A stretch of 64,000 bases of DNA from the NCBI GenBank assembly GCA_017303455.1, contig JAFLBM010000002.1:232417-296416 (forward strand), in the 5' to 3' direction. The notes below the pieces were generated by a model that saw only the letters and a list, made by a program, of their open reading frames with translations, had not been told where the DNA came from and did not search any database. How positions within the stretch are numbered: position 1 is the first letter of the stretch; every line of letters begins with the position of its first letter. The position numbers were made by a program, and so were the translations under genes. The stretch is from Chitinophagales bacterium. Its GTDB lineage: Bacteria; Bacteroidota; Bacteroidia; Chitinophagales; Chitinophagaceae. Below, piece after piece: positions 1-8,429 of the stretch.

Positions 1-66
1 CAGCTCCCGGATATGCGTGCCCGTTCTCAGGCGACGCTGATTGAGTGGCCAAAAGTTTGTCTCCAT
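1..66 (-). CDS. hemB: Porphobilinogen synthase (HemB), N-terminal fragment, cut by window edge
   Basis: Only about 22 codons are present. An ATG at 64-66 (minus strand) opens a frame different from hemC and stays open to the window edge. The peptide contains NQRRLRTGTHIREL, which resembles the start of HemB proteins (an Arg-rich stretch followed by IR-x-LV-x-ET). The start lies inside the last codons of hemC, giving a 40-bp overlap. HemB condenses two 5-aminolevulinate molecules into porphobilinogen, the step between the ALA synthase and HemC encoded just upstream. The call rests on a short N-terminus plus context; the metal-binding and catalytic residues lie outside the window. Confidence 0.6.
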   Translation of the reverse strand, partial: METNFWPLNQRRLRTGTHIREL

Positions 67-1550
67 TGCTGAAAAGCTTTAATGTTTGGAAATACAACAG
101 GCTCCAGGCCCGCTGCGTTGAATTGTTCTGCTGTTTCTCCATACGGGCAAACATGCTGCACATTATTTTTTAGTAATTCTTTATACTTTTGGTACTGCCT
201 GAAACTTGTCCAGAAAATAATATCGGCTTCTTTGATTTGGTCACTTATTACCGTCGGTTGCTTTTCCCGTAAAGAATAAGTGCTGTGCACATTCCAGCCC
301 TTTTGTCGCCAGTTATCCTTTGACTGGTCATTCGTAATCACAGCCACTTCATTTTTTTCAATACTGATCAACGGCATTTTCCAAACCGGGATCAATGTTT
401 CCAACCCGAAAGCATCTGCAGACCCTTCCACCCAGATACCTTTCTTAGCCAGTTCATACCAGGTTTTAGTACCTGCCGCCCACACTCTCTTTCCATTCAG
501 CTCACCGGTAAGATTATGATCATTTACAGCTTTATAATTGGCAACATAGACCACCGGCTCTTCAATCCTGATCGATTCAGCAGAATATTCATATTGAAAA
601 AATTCACCCATATGATCCGTACTGCTAAAAAATTTCTTATTAGCTATATCCAGTTCCGGTAATCCTTCCCATTTGCTGAATTTTTCTTCATTACTATTTT
701 TTCCGGCAGCATACAAAACTTTATTGCCTCCCCGGTTAAATGTAGTGACTCCGAATTTTTGCAAACAGCCGGTACCGTATTGTACAGCTTCCTTCTTCTC
801 CCTCGTACAATCAGTCATCAGGCTGTTACTGTTAATTAAATTCAACAGTTGCACAGCTCTTATATTCTCTGGCGCTGCTTCTGCCACGATAGCTCCCTGG
901 CAAGGTGCAGGCACACATTCTATCAGCGGCAATAACATCAGCTTTTTATCTTTCAATAACTTCTTTACTCCTGTATCTTCCCGGCTTCTCAATAGCCTGT
1001 TCAGCCCGGCTGTGGCGAGGATGATACCATCATATTCACCACTATCCAGTTTCCTTAATCGGGTATCTACATTACCCCGGATCATTTTTGTAACCACCCG
1101 GAAATTATTATTCAACTGTGGCAATGCCTTTTGCAAAAAACCCATTGCCATTTCTTCTCTTCGGGGCGAACAGGTTCCGATAACGATCTGCTTTCCTTCT
1201 GCGATTTTTTGCTGAATATCTTTTTGGAAGATGACCACATCCCTGGTATCATCCCTGTCCACCACGGCAAACTTATTGGCTCCAAAAAAATGTTCGCTGC
1301 TCATATCTTTTAACGAATGGACAGCAATATCTGCATCACCATTCTCGAGGGCATCAAAAATATCCTGTGTAAAAAAATCACTTCCTTCCACGGTTTGCAA
1401 TGGCACATCCTGCAGCGCATCGCCCCGGCTGCTGCGGGCAATGATCTCCACATTGATTCCCTCCGTCGCTGCTTCAATACGCTGCTTCACTATCTCCAGT
1501 TGCAGCAGCGAAAGCCGGGAATCCCGTCCTATGAGCCTGATCGTCTCCAT
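27..1550 (-). CDS. hemC: Hydroxymethylbilane synthase fused to a uroporphyrinogen-III synthase-like domain
   Basis: 507 residues. Residues 1 to about 310 are HemC (porphobilinogen deaminase): AVHSLKDM near 77-83, GTCSPRR near 125-131, RGNVDTRL near 159-166, PAPCQGA near 214-220, and Cys262 in GTGCLQKFG, the position of the dipyrromethane cofactor cysteine. Residues from about 320 to 507 look like a compact HemD: GTKTWYELAKKGIWV resembles its Gly/Thr motif, and FWTSFRQYQ with PYGETAEQFNAAGLEPV resembles the C-terminal half. The protein would turn porphobilinogen into hydroxymethylbilane and cyclise it to uroporphyrinogen III. The ATG at 1550 is supported by the immediate HemC start motif (IRLIGRDSRLSLLQ). 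Its first 77 bp overlap the end of the ALA synthase gene and its end overlaps hemB by 40 bp, so translation is probably coupled. HemC is certain; the HemD part is an inference from weak motifs and position. Confidence 0.9.
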   Translation of the reverse strand: METIRLIGRDSRLSLLQLEIVKQRIEAATEGINVEIIARSSRGDALQDVPLQTVEGSDFFTQDIFDALENGDADIAVHSLKDMSSEHFFGANKFAVVDRDDTRDVVIFQKDIQQKIAEGKQIVIGTCSPRREEMAMGFLQKALPQLNNNFRVVTKMIRGNVDTRLRKLDSGEYDGIILATAGLNRLLRSREDTGVKKLLKDKKLMLLPLIECVPAPCQGAIVAEAAPENIRAVQLLNLINSNSLMTDCTREKKEAVQYGTGCLQKFGVTTFNRGGNKVLYAAGKNSNEEKFSKWEGLPELDIANKKFFSSTDHMGEFFQYEYSAESIRIEEPVVYVANYKAVNDHNLTGELNGKRVWAAGTKTWYELAKKGIWVEGSADAFGLETLIPVWKMPLISIEKNEVAVITNDQSKDNWRQKGWNVHSTYSLREKQPTVISDQIKEADIIFWTSFRQYQKYKELLKNNVQHVCPYGETAEQFNAAGLEPVVFPNIKAFQQWRQTFGHSISVA

Positions 1551-2739
1551 GAATTATTTTAGATAAACTAAATGCTAAATGATTAATATGTTTTACAAGA
1601 TGCCTTGCCGTAACAATAATGCGCAGGCATTCCTCGCCTTTGGGCACAGTTGGATAATTGATCGGCTGCAGGTACACTCCCTGCTTTTGCAACAGCTCAT
1701 TGGCCAGTTGCCTGCAACGGACCGCATCCCTTACCGGGATACTGGTAATATGTGAATCATTATTACTGAATTCAACCTGGTTTTCCTGCAATGCCTTTCG
1801 CAGTAACTGAACATTATCCCTGAACTCCTGTCTCCATTCCGGGTGTTGCTGTATCAGTTGTATACTTTTAGTAGCAGCACTGCAAACCGCAGGAGGCAAA
1901 GAAGTGGTGAAAATAAAACCGCTTCCATAGCTGCGGATAAAATCAATGATCACAGCAGAAGCTGCAATATATCCGCCAAATACACCAATTGCCTTTGATA
2001 AGGTACCGTTCAGAATATCAATTTCGTTCTGCAATTGCTCCTGTTCAAATATACCGGCACCTGTTTTTCCGTAAAGTCCCACTGCATGAACTTCATCCAC
2101 ATACGTCATGGCATTGTATTTCTTTGCCAGTGCGATAATCGCTTTTACCGGGGCAATCGTTCCTGAAATGGAATACACCGATTCAAATACCAGCAACTTG
2201 GGCGTTTCAAGTGGAATGGCTTTTAAAATCCTTTCCAGTTCCTCCTCGTTATTGTGCCGAAATATCTTTTTTTCATTACCTGCAGCTCTCATTCCTTCAA
2301 TTAATGAAGCATGGTTCCGTTCATCCGAAATAAAGATCAGCCCGGGGATATGCCTGCCCAGTGTTTGCAGTGTTGTCACATTTGCCGCATAAGCTCCGTT
2401 GAATAATAAAGCTGCTTCTTTTTTGTGCCAGGCCGCTAAGGTTGTTTCCAGTTCTTTATGATGTACCGTTGTCCCCGAAATATTCCGGGTGCCGCTGCTG
2501 GCTGTGCCACTGCGGTGTGTTACAAACCCAAGTTTGGCGATTACCTCTTCCCTTGTACTCATACAGAGATAATCATTACTGCACCAGTTCACGGCTGACC
2601 GCTGCACTCCACCTGCATCCTGGTAATAGAAATGCGGAAAGTGCTGGGCACTCTTGTTCACTTCTAAGAAATAACGGTAGGAGCCGTTATCCTTTAGTTC
2701 CTGCAGGCGTTGTTTAAAATAATTGTCGTACAAAAACAT
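1474..2739 (-). CDS. hemA: 5-aminolevulinate synthase (Shemin pathway)
   Basis: 421 residues. A PLP-dependent alpha-oxoamine synthase that condenses glycine and succinyl-CoA to 5-aminolevulinate. ALAS-type motifs rather than BioF or Kbl: NWCSNDYLCM (51-60), SSGTRNISGT (81-90), DERNHASLIEGM (139-150), YVDEVHAVGLYG (213-224), NGTLSKAIGVFGGYIA with the PLP lysine at 249, SGFIFTTSLPP (273-283) and YLQPINYPTVPKG near the C-terminus. The ATG at 2739 is preferred over a GTG one codon earlier because it forms a TGATG junction with the cysI stop. The last 25 or so residues (after LSKIIHG) lie in the 77 bp shared with hemC and look like a tail forced by the overlap. Most Bacteroidota make ALA from glutamyl-tRNA, so an ALAS inside a sulfite reductase operon is unusual and suggests acquisition for siroheme supply. 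Confidence 0.93.
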   Translation of the reverse strand: MFLYDNYFKQRLQELKDNGSYRYFLEVNKSAQHFPHFYYQDAGGVQRSAVNWCSNDYLCMSTREEVIAKLGFVTHRSGTASSGTRNISGTTVHHKELETTLAAWHKKEAALLFNGAYAANVTTLQTLGRHIPGLIFISDERNHASLIEGMRAAGNEKKIFRHNNEEELERILKAIPLETPKLLVFESVYSISGTIAPVKAIIALAKKYNAMTYVDEVHAVGLYGKTGAGIFEQEQLQNEIDILNGTLSKAIGVFGGYIAASAVIIDFIRSYGSGFIFTTSLPPAVCSAATKSIQLIQQHPEWRQEFRDNVQLLRKALQENQVEFSNNDSHITSIPVRDAVRCRQLANELLQKQGVYLQPINYPTVPKGEECLRIIVTARHLVKHINHLAFSLSKIIHGDDQAHRTGFPAFAAATGDSEAAY

Positions 2740-4403
2740 CACACTAATTTTTCACGGATGACAAAATCACCGAAGGTTTCCCCGGCATTTCTTTTCGTAC
2801 TATACACCGCAAACAATTGGTCCAGCTCTTCCAGTATTTGCGGCTCATCCAGGCTATCCCTATATTTTATGTTTAATCTTTCACCGATCCTGTCTCCCCC
2901 GATATGCAGGTTGTATTGTCCATAAGCAGTTCCCACAAAACCAATTTCGGCGGCCGGGGAACGTCCACAACCGTTGGGGCAACCCGTCATGCGCAAAATG
3001 ATCTCTTCTTCTTCAATCGAATGCTTCTTCAGCAAAGGTTCGATCTTATCGATCAGCGAAGGCAAATAACGCTGTGCCTCTGCCAATGCCAGCGGGCAGG
3101 TATTGAATGCCACACAGGCCATTGCGTTTTTTCGTACTGCACCTGTTGCGGCAGTATGATTGATAATATTGAACTGCTGCAATAATGCATCAATCTCATT
3201 TTTGTCAGCTTCCTTTATATCCGCAAGTATTACATTCTGATTGCCTGTAAACCGGAAATTCAGTTTACCTGTTTTGGCTATTTCCAGCAACGATGTTTTC
3301 AGCGGCAGTTTTTCATCATCCAGTATTCTTCCATTTTCTACAAACACGGTGTAATACCAGTTACCCTCATGATTCTGCTTCCAGCCGTAATGATCTTTTC
3401 GTTCGGTAAACACATACTCCCTGGCCGGCTCAAGTTTAAAACCACATCGCTTTTCCAGCTCTTCCTTAAAAGTATCAACCCCCAGTTTGTCAATCGTATA
3501 TTTCAACCGGGCCAGTTTCCGGTCGCTCCTGTTGCCATGGTCCCGTTGTATGGTCATAATCTCATATACGGACTTCAATACTTTTTCTTCTGTATCCACA
3601 AATCCCAGTACGGTAGCCAGTCTTGCATAGGTGGCAGGGTTGCCATGCGTGGAACTTAGTCCTCCACCGGCAGCAATGTTGAATCCCTTCAGTTCATTGT
3701 TTTCTATAATAGCTATCAACCCCACATCATTGGTCAGTACATCCACATCATTATTCGGTGGAATGGCAATACCCACTTTGAATTTCCGGGGCAGGTAGCG
3801 GTCCTGGTACAAAGGATCATCTTCTTTCTTATCAGCTATCTGTTCCTCATCCAGCCATATTTCATAGTAGGATCTTGTCTTTGGCAAAGCCATTACACTT
3901 ATCTTATCTGCGTATTGAAACACCTGTTCATGTATGGCTGATTCTTTCGGATGGGCACTGCAGGTTACATTCCTGTTCACATCACCACAGGCCGCAATAG
4001 AATCAAGATGAAGCGTATTGAAAGACTGTATCGTTGGTTTAATATGTGATTTTAATATCCCATGCAGTTGTACTGTTTGACGTGTGGTGACCTTGATCGT
4101 ACCCGTTGAATGCTCCCCGGCAATATGATGCAACCCGATCCATTGATCCGCTGTTAAAAAACCACCGGGCAGCCGCAGCCGGATCATATAAGAATACAAC
4201 CATTCTAATTTCTTCGCAGTCCGTTCTTCCCTCCGGTCACGGTCATCCTGCTGGTACAGACCGTGAAATTTGATCAGCGACTGGTCATCCTCTTTCAATG
4301 CACCGGTCAGTCCGTCCTGCAGGCTTTCTTTTAATGTACCCCGCAAGCCATCACTGGATGTCTTGATCCGTTCAACTGCTGATAAATTATTTTTTTCGCT
4401 CAT
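2739..4403 (-). CDS. cysI: Sulfite reductase hemoprotein (beta) subunit
   Basis: 554 residues, normal for CysI. It reduces sulfite to sulfide with six electrons delivered by CysJ, using siroheme coupled to a [4Fe-4S] cluster. The four ligand cysteines are visible as C-x5-C (Cys430 and Cys436 in CVAFNTC) and C-x3-C (Cys475 and Cys479 in TGCPNGCGRS). The N-terminal half has the usual ferredoxin-like substrate domain, with GGFLTADQW and TTRQTVQLHGI near 78-118. It follows cysJ after a 125-nt gap and shares one base with the ALA synthase start. The neighbouring genes make siroheme precursors, matching the cofactor demand of this enzyme. Confidence 0.97.
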   Translation of the reverse strand: MSEKNNLSAVERIKTSSDGLRGTLKESLQDGLTGALKEDDQSLIKFHGLYQQDDRDRREERTAKKLEWLYSYMIRLRLPGGFLTADQWIGLHHIAGEHSTGTIKVTTRQTVQLHGILKSHIKPTIQSFNTLHLDSIAACGDVNRNVTCSAHPKESAIHEQVFQYADKISVMALPKTRSYYEIWLDEEQIADKKEDDPLYQDRYLPRKFKVGIAIPPNNDVDVLTNDVGLIAIIENNELKGFNIAAGGGLSSTHGNPATYARLATVLGFVDTEEKVLKSVYEIMTIQRDHGNRSDRKLARLKYTIDKLGVDTFKEELEKRCGFKLEPAREYVFTERKDHYGWKQNHEGNWYYTVFVENGRILDDEKLPLKTSLLEIAKTGKLNFRFTGNQNVILADIKEADKNEIDALLQQFNIINHTAATGAVRKNAMACVAFNTCPLALAEAQRYLPSLIDKIEPLLKKHSIEEEEIILRMTGCPNGCGRSPAAEIGFVGTAYGQYNLHIGGDRIGERLNIKYRDSLDEPQILEELDQLFAVYSTKRNAGETFGDFVIREKLV

Positions 4404-4528
4404 ACCGTAAGTTGCTCTTTAATTAATCTTATTGCCAGCTTATGTAATCCTGCTCAACACCTGTTGCGTCGCACTCTTCATCGTCCTGTAATTCTGTTCA
4501 CCTGTTATATAATTGCGTTTTCTGATGA

Positions 4529-6226
4529 TTAATACACATCCTTCTCATATCTTCCTTCCTTTTCCAATTGATCCAGGTATTGCCTGGCCTCTTCATTTGT
4601 TTTATTACCTTCCTGTACAATGATCTGCAGCAGGGTCGTTTCCACATCTTTACTCATCGGGTCTTTGGTGCCACTGATAAAGATGTAAGCTCCGTTACTG
4701 ATCCACTGATATAGTTCTGCCGCTTTCCCCAGCATCCGGTGCTGTACATAAATTTTCTCCGGCTGGTCCCTTGAAAAAGCAAGGTCAATATTGGTCAATA
4801 CTCCTGTTTGTACATATTGCTGCATTTCTGACTGGTATAAAAAATCTGTCTGGAAATATTGTTCTCCAAAAAAGAACCAGTTTCTTCCATTTGCACCCGT
4901 TGCATCACGATGCGCAAGAAAAGCTCTGAAGGGTGCCACACCCGTACCCGGGCCGATCATGATCACATCTTTATCAGCAGCGGGAAGTTTGAAATGCTTA
5001 TCCTTGTGTACATAAAAACTGATCGCTGTACCTACTGGCTGATCGCCTAAAAATTCGCTGCACAGACCAAAACGCTGTTCGTCTTGCGCTAAGAACTGGT
5101 TTTTGGCTACGGTAATATGCACTTCGTTTTCTCCATGTGCAGCCGGTGAAGATGACACAGAATATAAACGGGGCGCTATTGGCATTAATGATTTGAGTAC
5201 CTCTATAAACTGGTCTGTACTTTTTACCGGATAGATCCTCAACAGGTCAACAAGGTCCATGCGGGTATCAGGAATTTCCTGGGCGGCGATAGCCCCATAT
5301 TTTTTTATAGTTGATGTAAGCAGGTAGCAGATATTGAGGTTATAGGTTAACAATTCCCTTACAGCTGCTGTTGTCCTTGTTGTGGTTACTTCCAATGCAG
5401 GGTCAACTCCTGTTAAGGTGATGATCTTATCGACTACTTCTTTCCGGTTAGCAGGCACAATACCAATTGTATCGCCTGGCTCATAGGCTATGAGTTCATC
5501 CGTTCCGATCTCGATATGATAAGTCTGCTTATTTGAACCCCTGTCATTCAGGTTGATATTGCTGAGAATTTTCCCCTGGTAATATTTTTTCCCTGTTACC
5601 TTTTTTTCTATTGGTTTCACTGAAACAGGTTCAGGAATTACTGCTGTATGTTGATCCACTATGGCCAGCACCTTATCAAACCAGGTGGCAGCATCTTCCT
5701 CGTAATCAACATCACATTTTTGTAAAGGCACAACTCTTCTACCACCAAACTGTTCAAGTTTTGCATCCACATCTTCGCCTGTTTTGCAAAACAGGGGATA
5801 GGATGAATCGCCCAGTGCAAGCACACTATACTTCAGACCAGGCAGCGACAATATGCTTTCCTGTAAATGATCATAGAATTTCTTAGCCGGAATGGGCGGC
5901 TCGCCTTCTCCCTGTGTGCTGATCACGACAAAAAAATAATCTTCTTTAGCAAGATCGGCCAGGCGGTACTGGCTCAGATCAGCCAGTTTTACATGAACGC
6001 CTTTCTTTTTTGCCACCCCTGCTAATTGCGTGGCCAGTTTTTTAGAATTACCTGTTTCTGTTCCAAACACCAGGCTTATTTTTTTAACTGCCTGCTTTGT
6101 TTCATGGCCATTCGTATTCCGGTTAGCCACGATGCCAGACAGGTAGCCATTGATCCAGACCAGCTCCTCCTGTGAGTAGCTTTCCAGCAGTTGATGTAAT
6201 TGTTTTAATCTTCCTTCGCCGATCAT
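4529..6226 (-). CDS. cysJ: Sulfite reductase flavoprotein (alpha) subunit
   Basis: 565 residues. An N-terminal segment (EELVWINGYLSGI, 19-31) typical of CysJ is followed by a flavodoxin domain (FGTETGNSKKLA, STQGEGEPP, LGDSSYPLFCKTGED), an FAD-binding connecting region (RLYSVSSSP) and an NADPH-binding domain (GPGTGVAPFRAFLAHR, FFFGEQYFQTDFLY). The C-terminus ends in YEKDVY, as expected for this diflavin reductase family. It moves electrons from NADPH through FAD and FMN to CysI. The start ATG lies 5 nt after the cobA stop. Flavodoxin Cys and acidic positions look intact, so it should be active. Confidence 0.96.
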   Translation of the reverse strand: MIGEGRLKQLHQLLESYSQEELVWINGYLSGIVANRNTNGHETKQAVKKISLVFGTETGNSKKLATQLAGVAKKKGVHVKLADLSQYRLADLAKEDYFFVVISTQGEGEPPIPAKKFYDHLQESILSLPGLKYSVLALGDSSYPLFCKTGEDVDAKLEQFGGRRVVPLQKCDVDYEEDAATWFDKVLAIVDQHTAVIPEPVSVKPIEKKVTGKKYYQGKILSNINLNDRGSNKQTYHIEIGTDELIAYEPGDTIGIVPANRKEVVDKIITLTGVDPALEVTTTRTTAAVRELLTYNLNICYLLTSTIKKYGAIAAQEIPDTRMDLVDLLRIYPVKSTDQFIEVLKSLMPIAPRLYSVSSSPAAHGENEVHITVAKNQFLAQDEQRFGLCSEFLGDQPVGTAISFYVHKDKHFKLPAADKDVIMIGPGTGVAPFRAFLAHRDATGANGRNWFFFGEQYFQTDFLYQSEMQQYVQTGVLTNIDLAFSRDQPEKIYVQHRMLGKAAELYQWISNGAYIFISGTKDPMSKDVETTLLQIIVQEGNKTNEEARQYLDQLEKEGRYEKDVY

Positions 6227-6231
6227 AGCTA

Positions 6232-7026
6232 CTATTTAGCAGTTATCAATTCATTGAATACAGAACCCGTCCCTTCTGCAGCAAACCAGTTAAATGACTG
6301 GTGTAACTCCACCACTTCTCCCACAATAACCAGGGAAGGGGAACTGAAATGTTTTTCGGCAAAATCACCGGCACAATCTTTTAAGGTGCTTATATGAACC
6401 TGCTGATGTTGTGTAGTTGCCTGCTCAATCACTGCCATCGGGGTAGAGGGTTTACGGGTGTAACGCAACAATAATTCAGCGAGGTCGGCTATATTCTTGG
6501 CGGCCATGTAAAATACCAGTGTATCACTCGTGCCTGCCAGGCTTTTCCATTTATCTGAACTATAAAAATTAGTTGGATTGAAAGTGATAAATTGTACAGC
6601 CTGGGCATATCCACGGGCAGTTAACGGGATACCTGCATAAGCAGAAGCTCCTGATGCAGCCGTGATACCCGGGATGATCTCGAACGAAATATTGTTTTCC
6701 TGCAATATTTTCAGCTCATCCAGTACATTACTGAAAAAAGCCACATCACCACCTTTCAGGCGTAATACAGTTTTCCCATCCAGTGCATGATCAACAATCA
6801 GCTTGCAAATCTCTTCCTGCGAAACAGAAGCGTCATTATATCCCTGCTTACCGGCAATGATAACTGTAGCCCCCGGGTTAGCATTTGCTTCAATGATCAA
6901 TGGATTCACCAGCCGGTCGGTAATGATCACATCGGCCTCTTTTAACCGCTTTTGCAGTTTCAGGGTGATGAGTTCTGCATCACCGGGACCGGCTCCTGCC
7001 AGTATCACTTTCCCATTTTTATTCAT
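6232..7026 (-). CDS. cobA: Uroporphyrinogen-III C-methyltransferase (SUMT)
   Basis: 264 residues, a single-domain SAM-dependent tetrapyrrole methylase. Family motifs: VILAGAGPGDAELITLK near the N-terminus, the DRLVNP region, VLRLKGGDVAFF (GGDP-like loop, here GGDV) and the PGITAASGASAYAGIPLTARG block. It methylates uroporphyrinogen III twice to precorrin-2, the branch point to siroheme. No CysG-like N-terminal dehydrogenase/ferrochelatase is attached and none is seen in the window. It lies 41 nt after cysN and 5 nt before cysJ. The substrate could be made by the hemA-hemC/D-hemB genes further down the same operon. Confidence 0.94.
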   Translation of the reverse strand: MNKNGKVILAGAGPGDAELITLKLQKRLKEADVIITDRLVNPLIIEANANPGATVIIAGKQGYNDASVSQEEICKLIVDHALDGKTVLRLKGGDVAFFSNVLDELKILQENNISFEIIPGITAASGASAYAGIPLTARGYAQAVQFITFNPTNFYSSDKWKSLAGTSDTLVFYMAAKNIADLAELLLRYTRKPSTPMAVIEQATTQHQQVHISTLKDCAGDFAEKHFSSPSLVIVGEVVELHQSFNWFAAEGTGSVFNELITAK

Positions 7027-7067
7027 CAGTATTCTACTTTTTTAATAGACTAATCAGGTAAAAAAAT

Positions 7068-8309
7068 TTACTGCAGCAGCACCGCCGCTACAGTACTGTT
7101 ACTTGTTTCATCCACCAGGATAGCACTTCCGTTTACCACAAACTGGTCATACGGATCATACACCAGTGGTGAAGCTGTCCTGATCGTTGCTTTAACAACT
7201 TCATTCAATTTTACTCCTCCCTCCACCGGCTGTTGCTGAAGGGTGTTTACATCGAGTTTATATTCAATACTCTTCACCACAGCTCTAACCAAACGGCTAT
7301 TGTGCTGCAAATAATATTTGTTGCCCGTTTGTAATGGTTTATCATCCAGCCAGCAGAGTAATACTTCCAGCTCATTGCTGACAACAGGTGTATCTTCCGT
7401 TTTAACGATCGCATCGCCCCGGCTGATATCAATATCATCCGCCAGTTGAATAACAGCAGCCTGTGGCGCAAATACTTCTTCCGCTTCCCGGCCACCCACT
7501 TCGAGTTTGCTGATGCTTGTTTCCAAACCAGCCGGCAACACTTTTACTTTATCTCCCTTTTTATAAATACCACTGATGATCTTTCCGGCATAGCCCCGGT
7601 AGTCGTGCAATTCTTCTGTTTGGGGTCTTATAACAAACTGCACCTGGAAACGGGCATTATCCAGGTCAATATCATGTGCTGTATCCACTTCTTCCAGGAA
7701 TTCCAGTAACGGTTTGCCATCATACCAATCGATAATCTCCGATTTGTCCACGATATTATCACCGTTTAATGCACTGATCGGGATATAGGTCACATTCTTC
7801 AATCCTAATTGCTTCGCCACTTCAGCATAATCGATCACGATATTATTAAAAACATCCTGCGAGTATTCCACAAGGTCCATCTTATTGATGGCAACCACCA
7901 CATGAGGTATTTTTAATAAAGAAGCAATGATAGAATGTCGTCTTGTCTGTTCCACCACACCCTGTCTTGCATCCACCAGGACAATGATCAGGCTGGCATT
8001 GGAAGCACCGGTGATCATGTTACGGGTATATTGCACATGACCGGGAGCATCGGCTATAATAAATTTTCTTTTCGGCGTGGTGAAATAACGATACGCTACA
8101 TCAATCGTAATACCCTGTTCCCTTTCAGCCCGGAGTCCGTCTGTGAGTAAGGCAAGGTCAACAGAACCATCAGTCCTGTTCTTCGTTGATTTTTCCAATG
8201 CTTCCAACTGATCAATAAGAATATTCTTACTATCATACAACAATCTCCCGATCAGTGTACTTTTTCCATCATCAACACTACCTGCAGTTATAAAACGTAA
8301 TAGATCCAT
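7068..8309 (-). CDS. cysN: Sulfate adenylyltransferase subunit 1 (GTPase)
   Basis: 413 residues, elongation-factor-like GTPase. Visible: P-loop (AGSVDDGKSTLIGRLL, 9-24), REQGITIDVAYRYF switch region, DAPGH (G3), NKMD (G4) and a SAL motif (G5), followed by beta-barrel domains. With CysD it forms ATP sulfurylase and couples GTP hydrolysis to adenylation of sulfate to APS. At 413 residues it is shorter than CysNC fusions: there is no C-terminal APS kinase, consistent with direct APS reduction by the CysH encoded upstream. The gene follows cysD after a 120-nt spacer with short repeats. Confidence 0.97.
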   Translation of the reverse strand: MDLLRFITAGSVDDGKSTLIGRLLYDSKNILIDQLEALEKSTKNRTDGSVDLALLTDGLRAEREQGITIDVAYRYFTTPKRKFIIADAPGHVQYTRNMITGASNASLIIVLVDARQGVVEQTRRHSIIASLLKIPHVVVAINKMDLVEYSQDVFNNIVIDYAEVAKQLGLKNVTYIPISALNGDNIVDKSEIIDWYDGKPLLEFLEEVDTAHDIDLDNARFQVQFVIRPQTEELHDYRGYAGKIISGIYKKGDKVKVLPAGLETSISKLEVGGREAEEVFAPQAAVIQLADDIDISRGDAIVKTEDTPVVSNELEVLLCWLDDKPLQTGNKYYLQHNSRLVRAVVKSIEYKLDVNTLQQQPVEGGVKLNEVVKATIRTASPLVYDPYDQFVVNGSAILVDETSNSTVAAVLLQ

Positions 8310-8323
8310 ATTTTAAAATTTTT

Positions 8324-8427
8324 TCCGATAGTCCGGAAGTCGGAAAGTATTCTACTAATTATCTGATGTATTTCCTGTATGCAGCATTTATCTTTCGGTC
8401 TTTCTGACTACTTGTCTTTCGGTCTTT
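8324..8427. repeat. Short direct repeats in the cysD-cysN spacer
   Basis: The 13-bp word TCTTTCGGTCTTT occurs at 8391-8403 and again at 8415-8427, 24 bp apart. A related set of CCGATAGTCCGG/AAGTCGGAAAG words lies at 8324-8346. The spacer is unusually long for this tightly packed operon. Function unknown. Confidence 0.45.
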
Positions 8428-8429
8428 TT

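Noticed and set aside
673..1215. 180-codon plus-strand frame over hemC
   Set aside because: Antisense to a well-supported HemC domain; no start context or family resemblance.
4440..4481. 13-residue frame (MKSATQQVLSRIT) in the cysJ-cysI gap, possible leader peptide
   Set aside because: Too short and no Cys or regulatory hairpin near it; cannot be told from chance.
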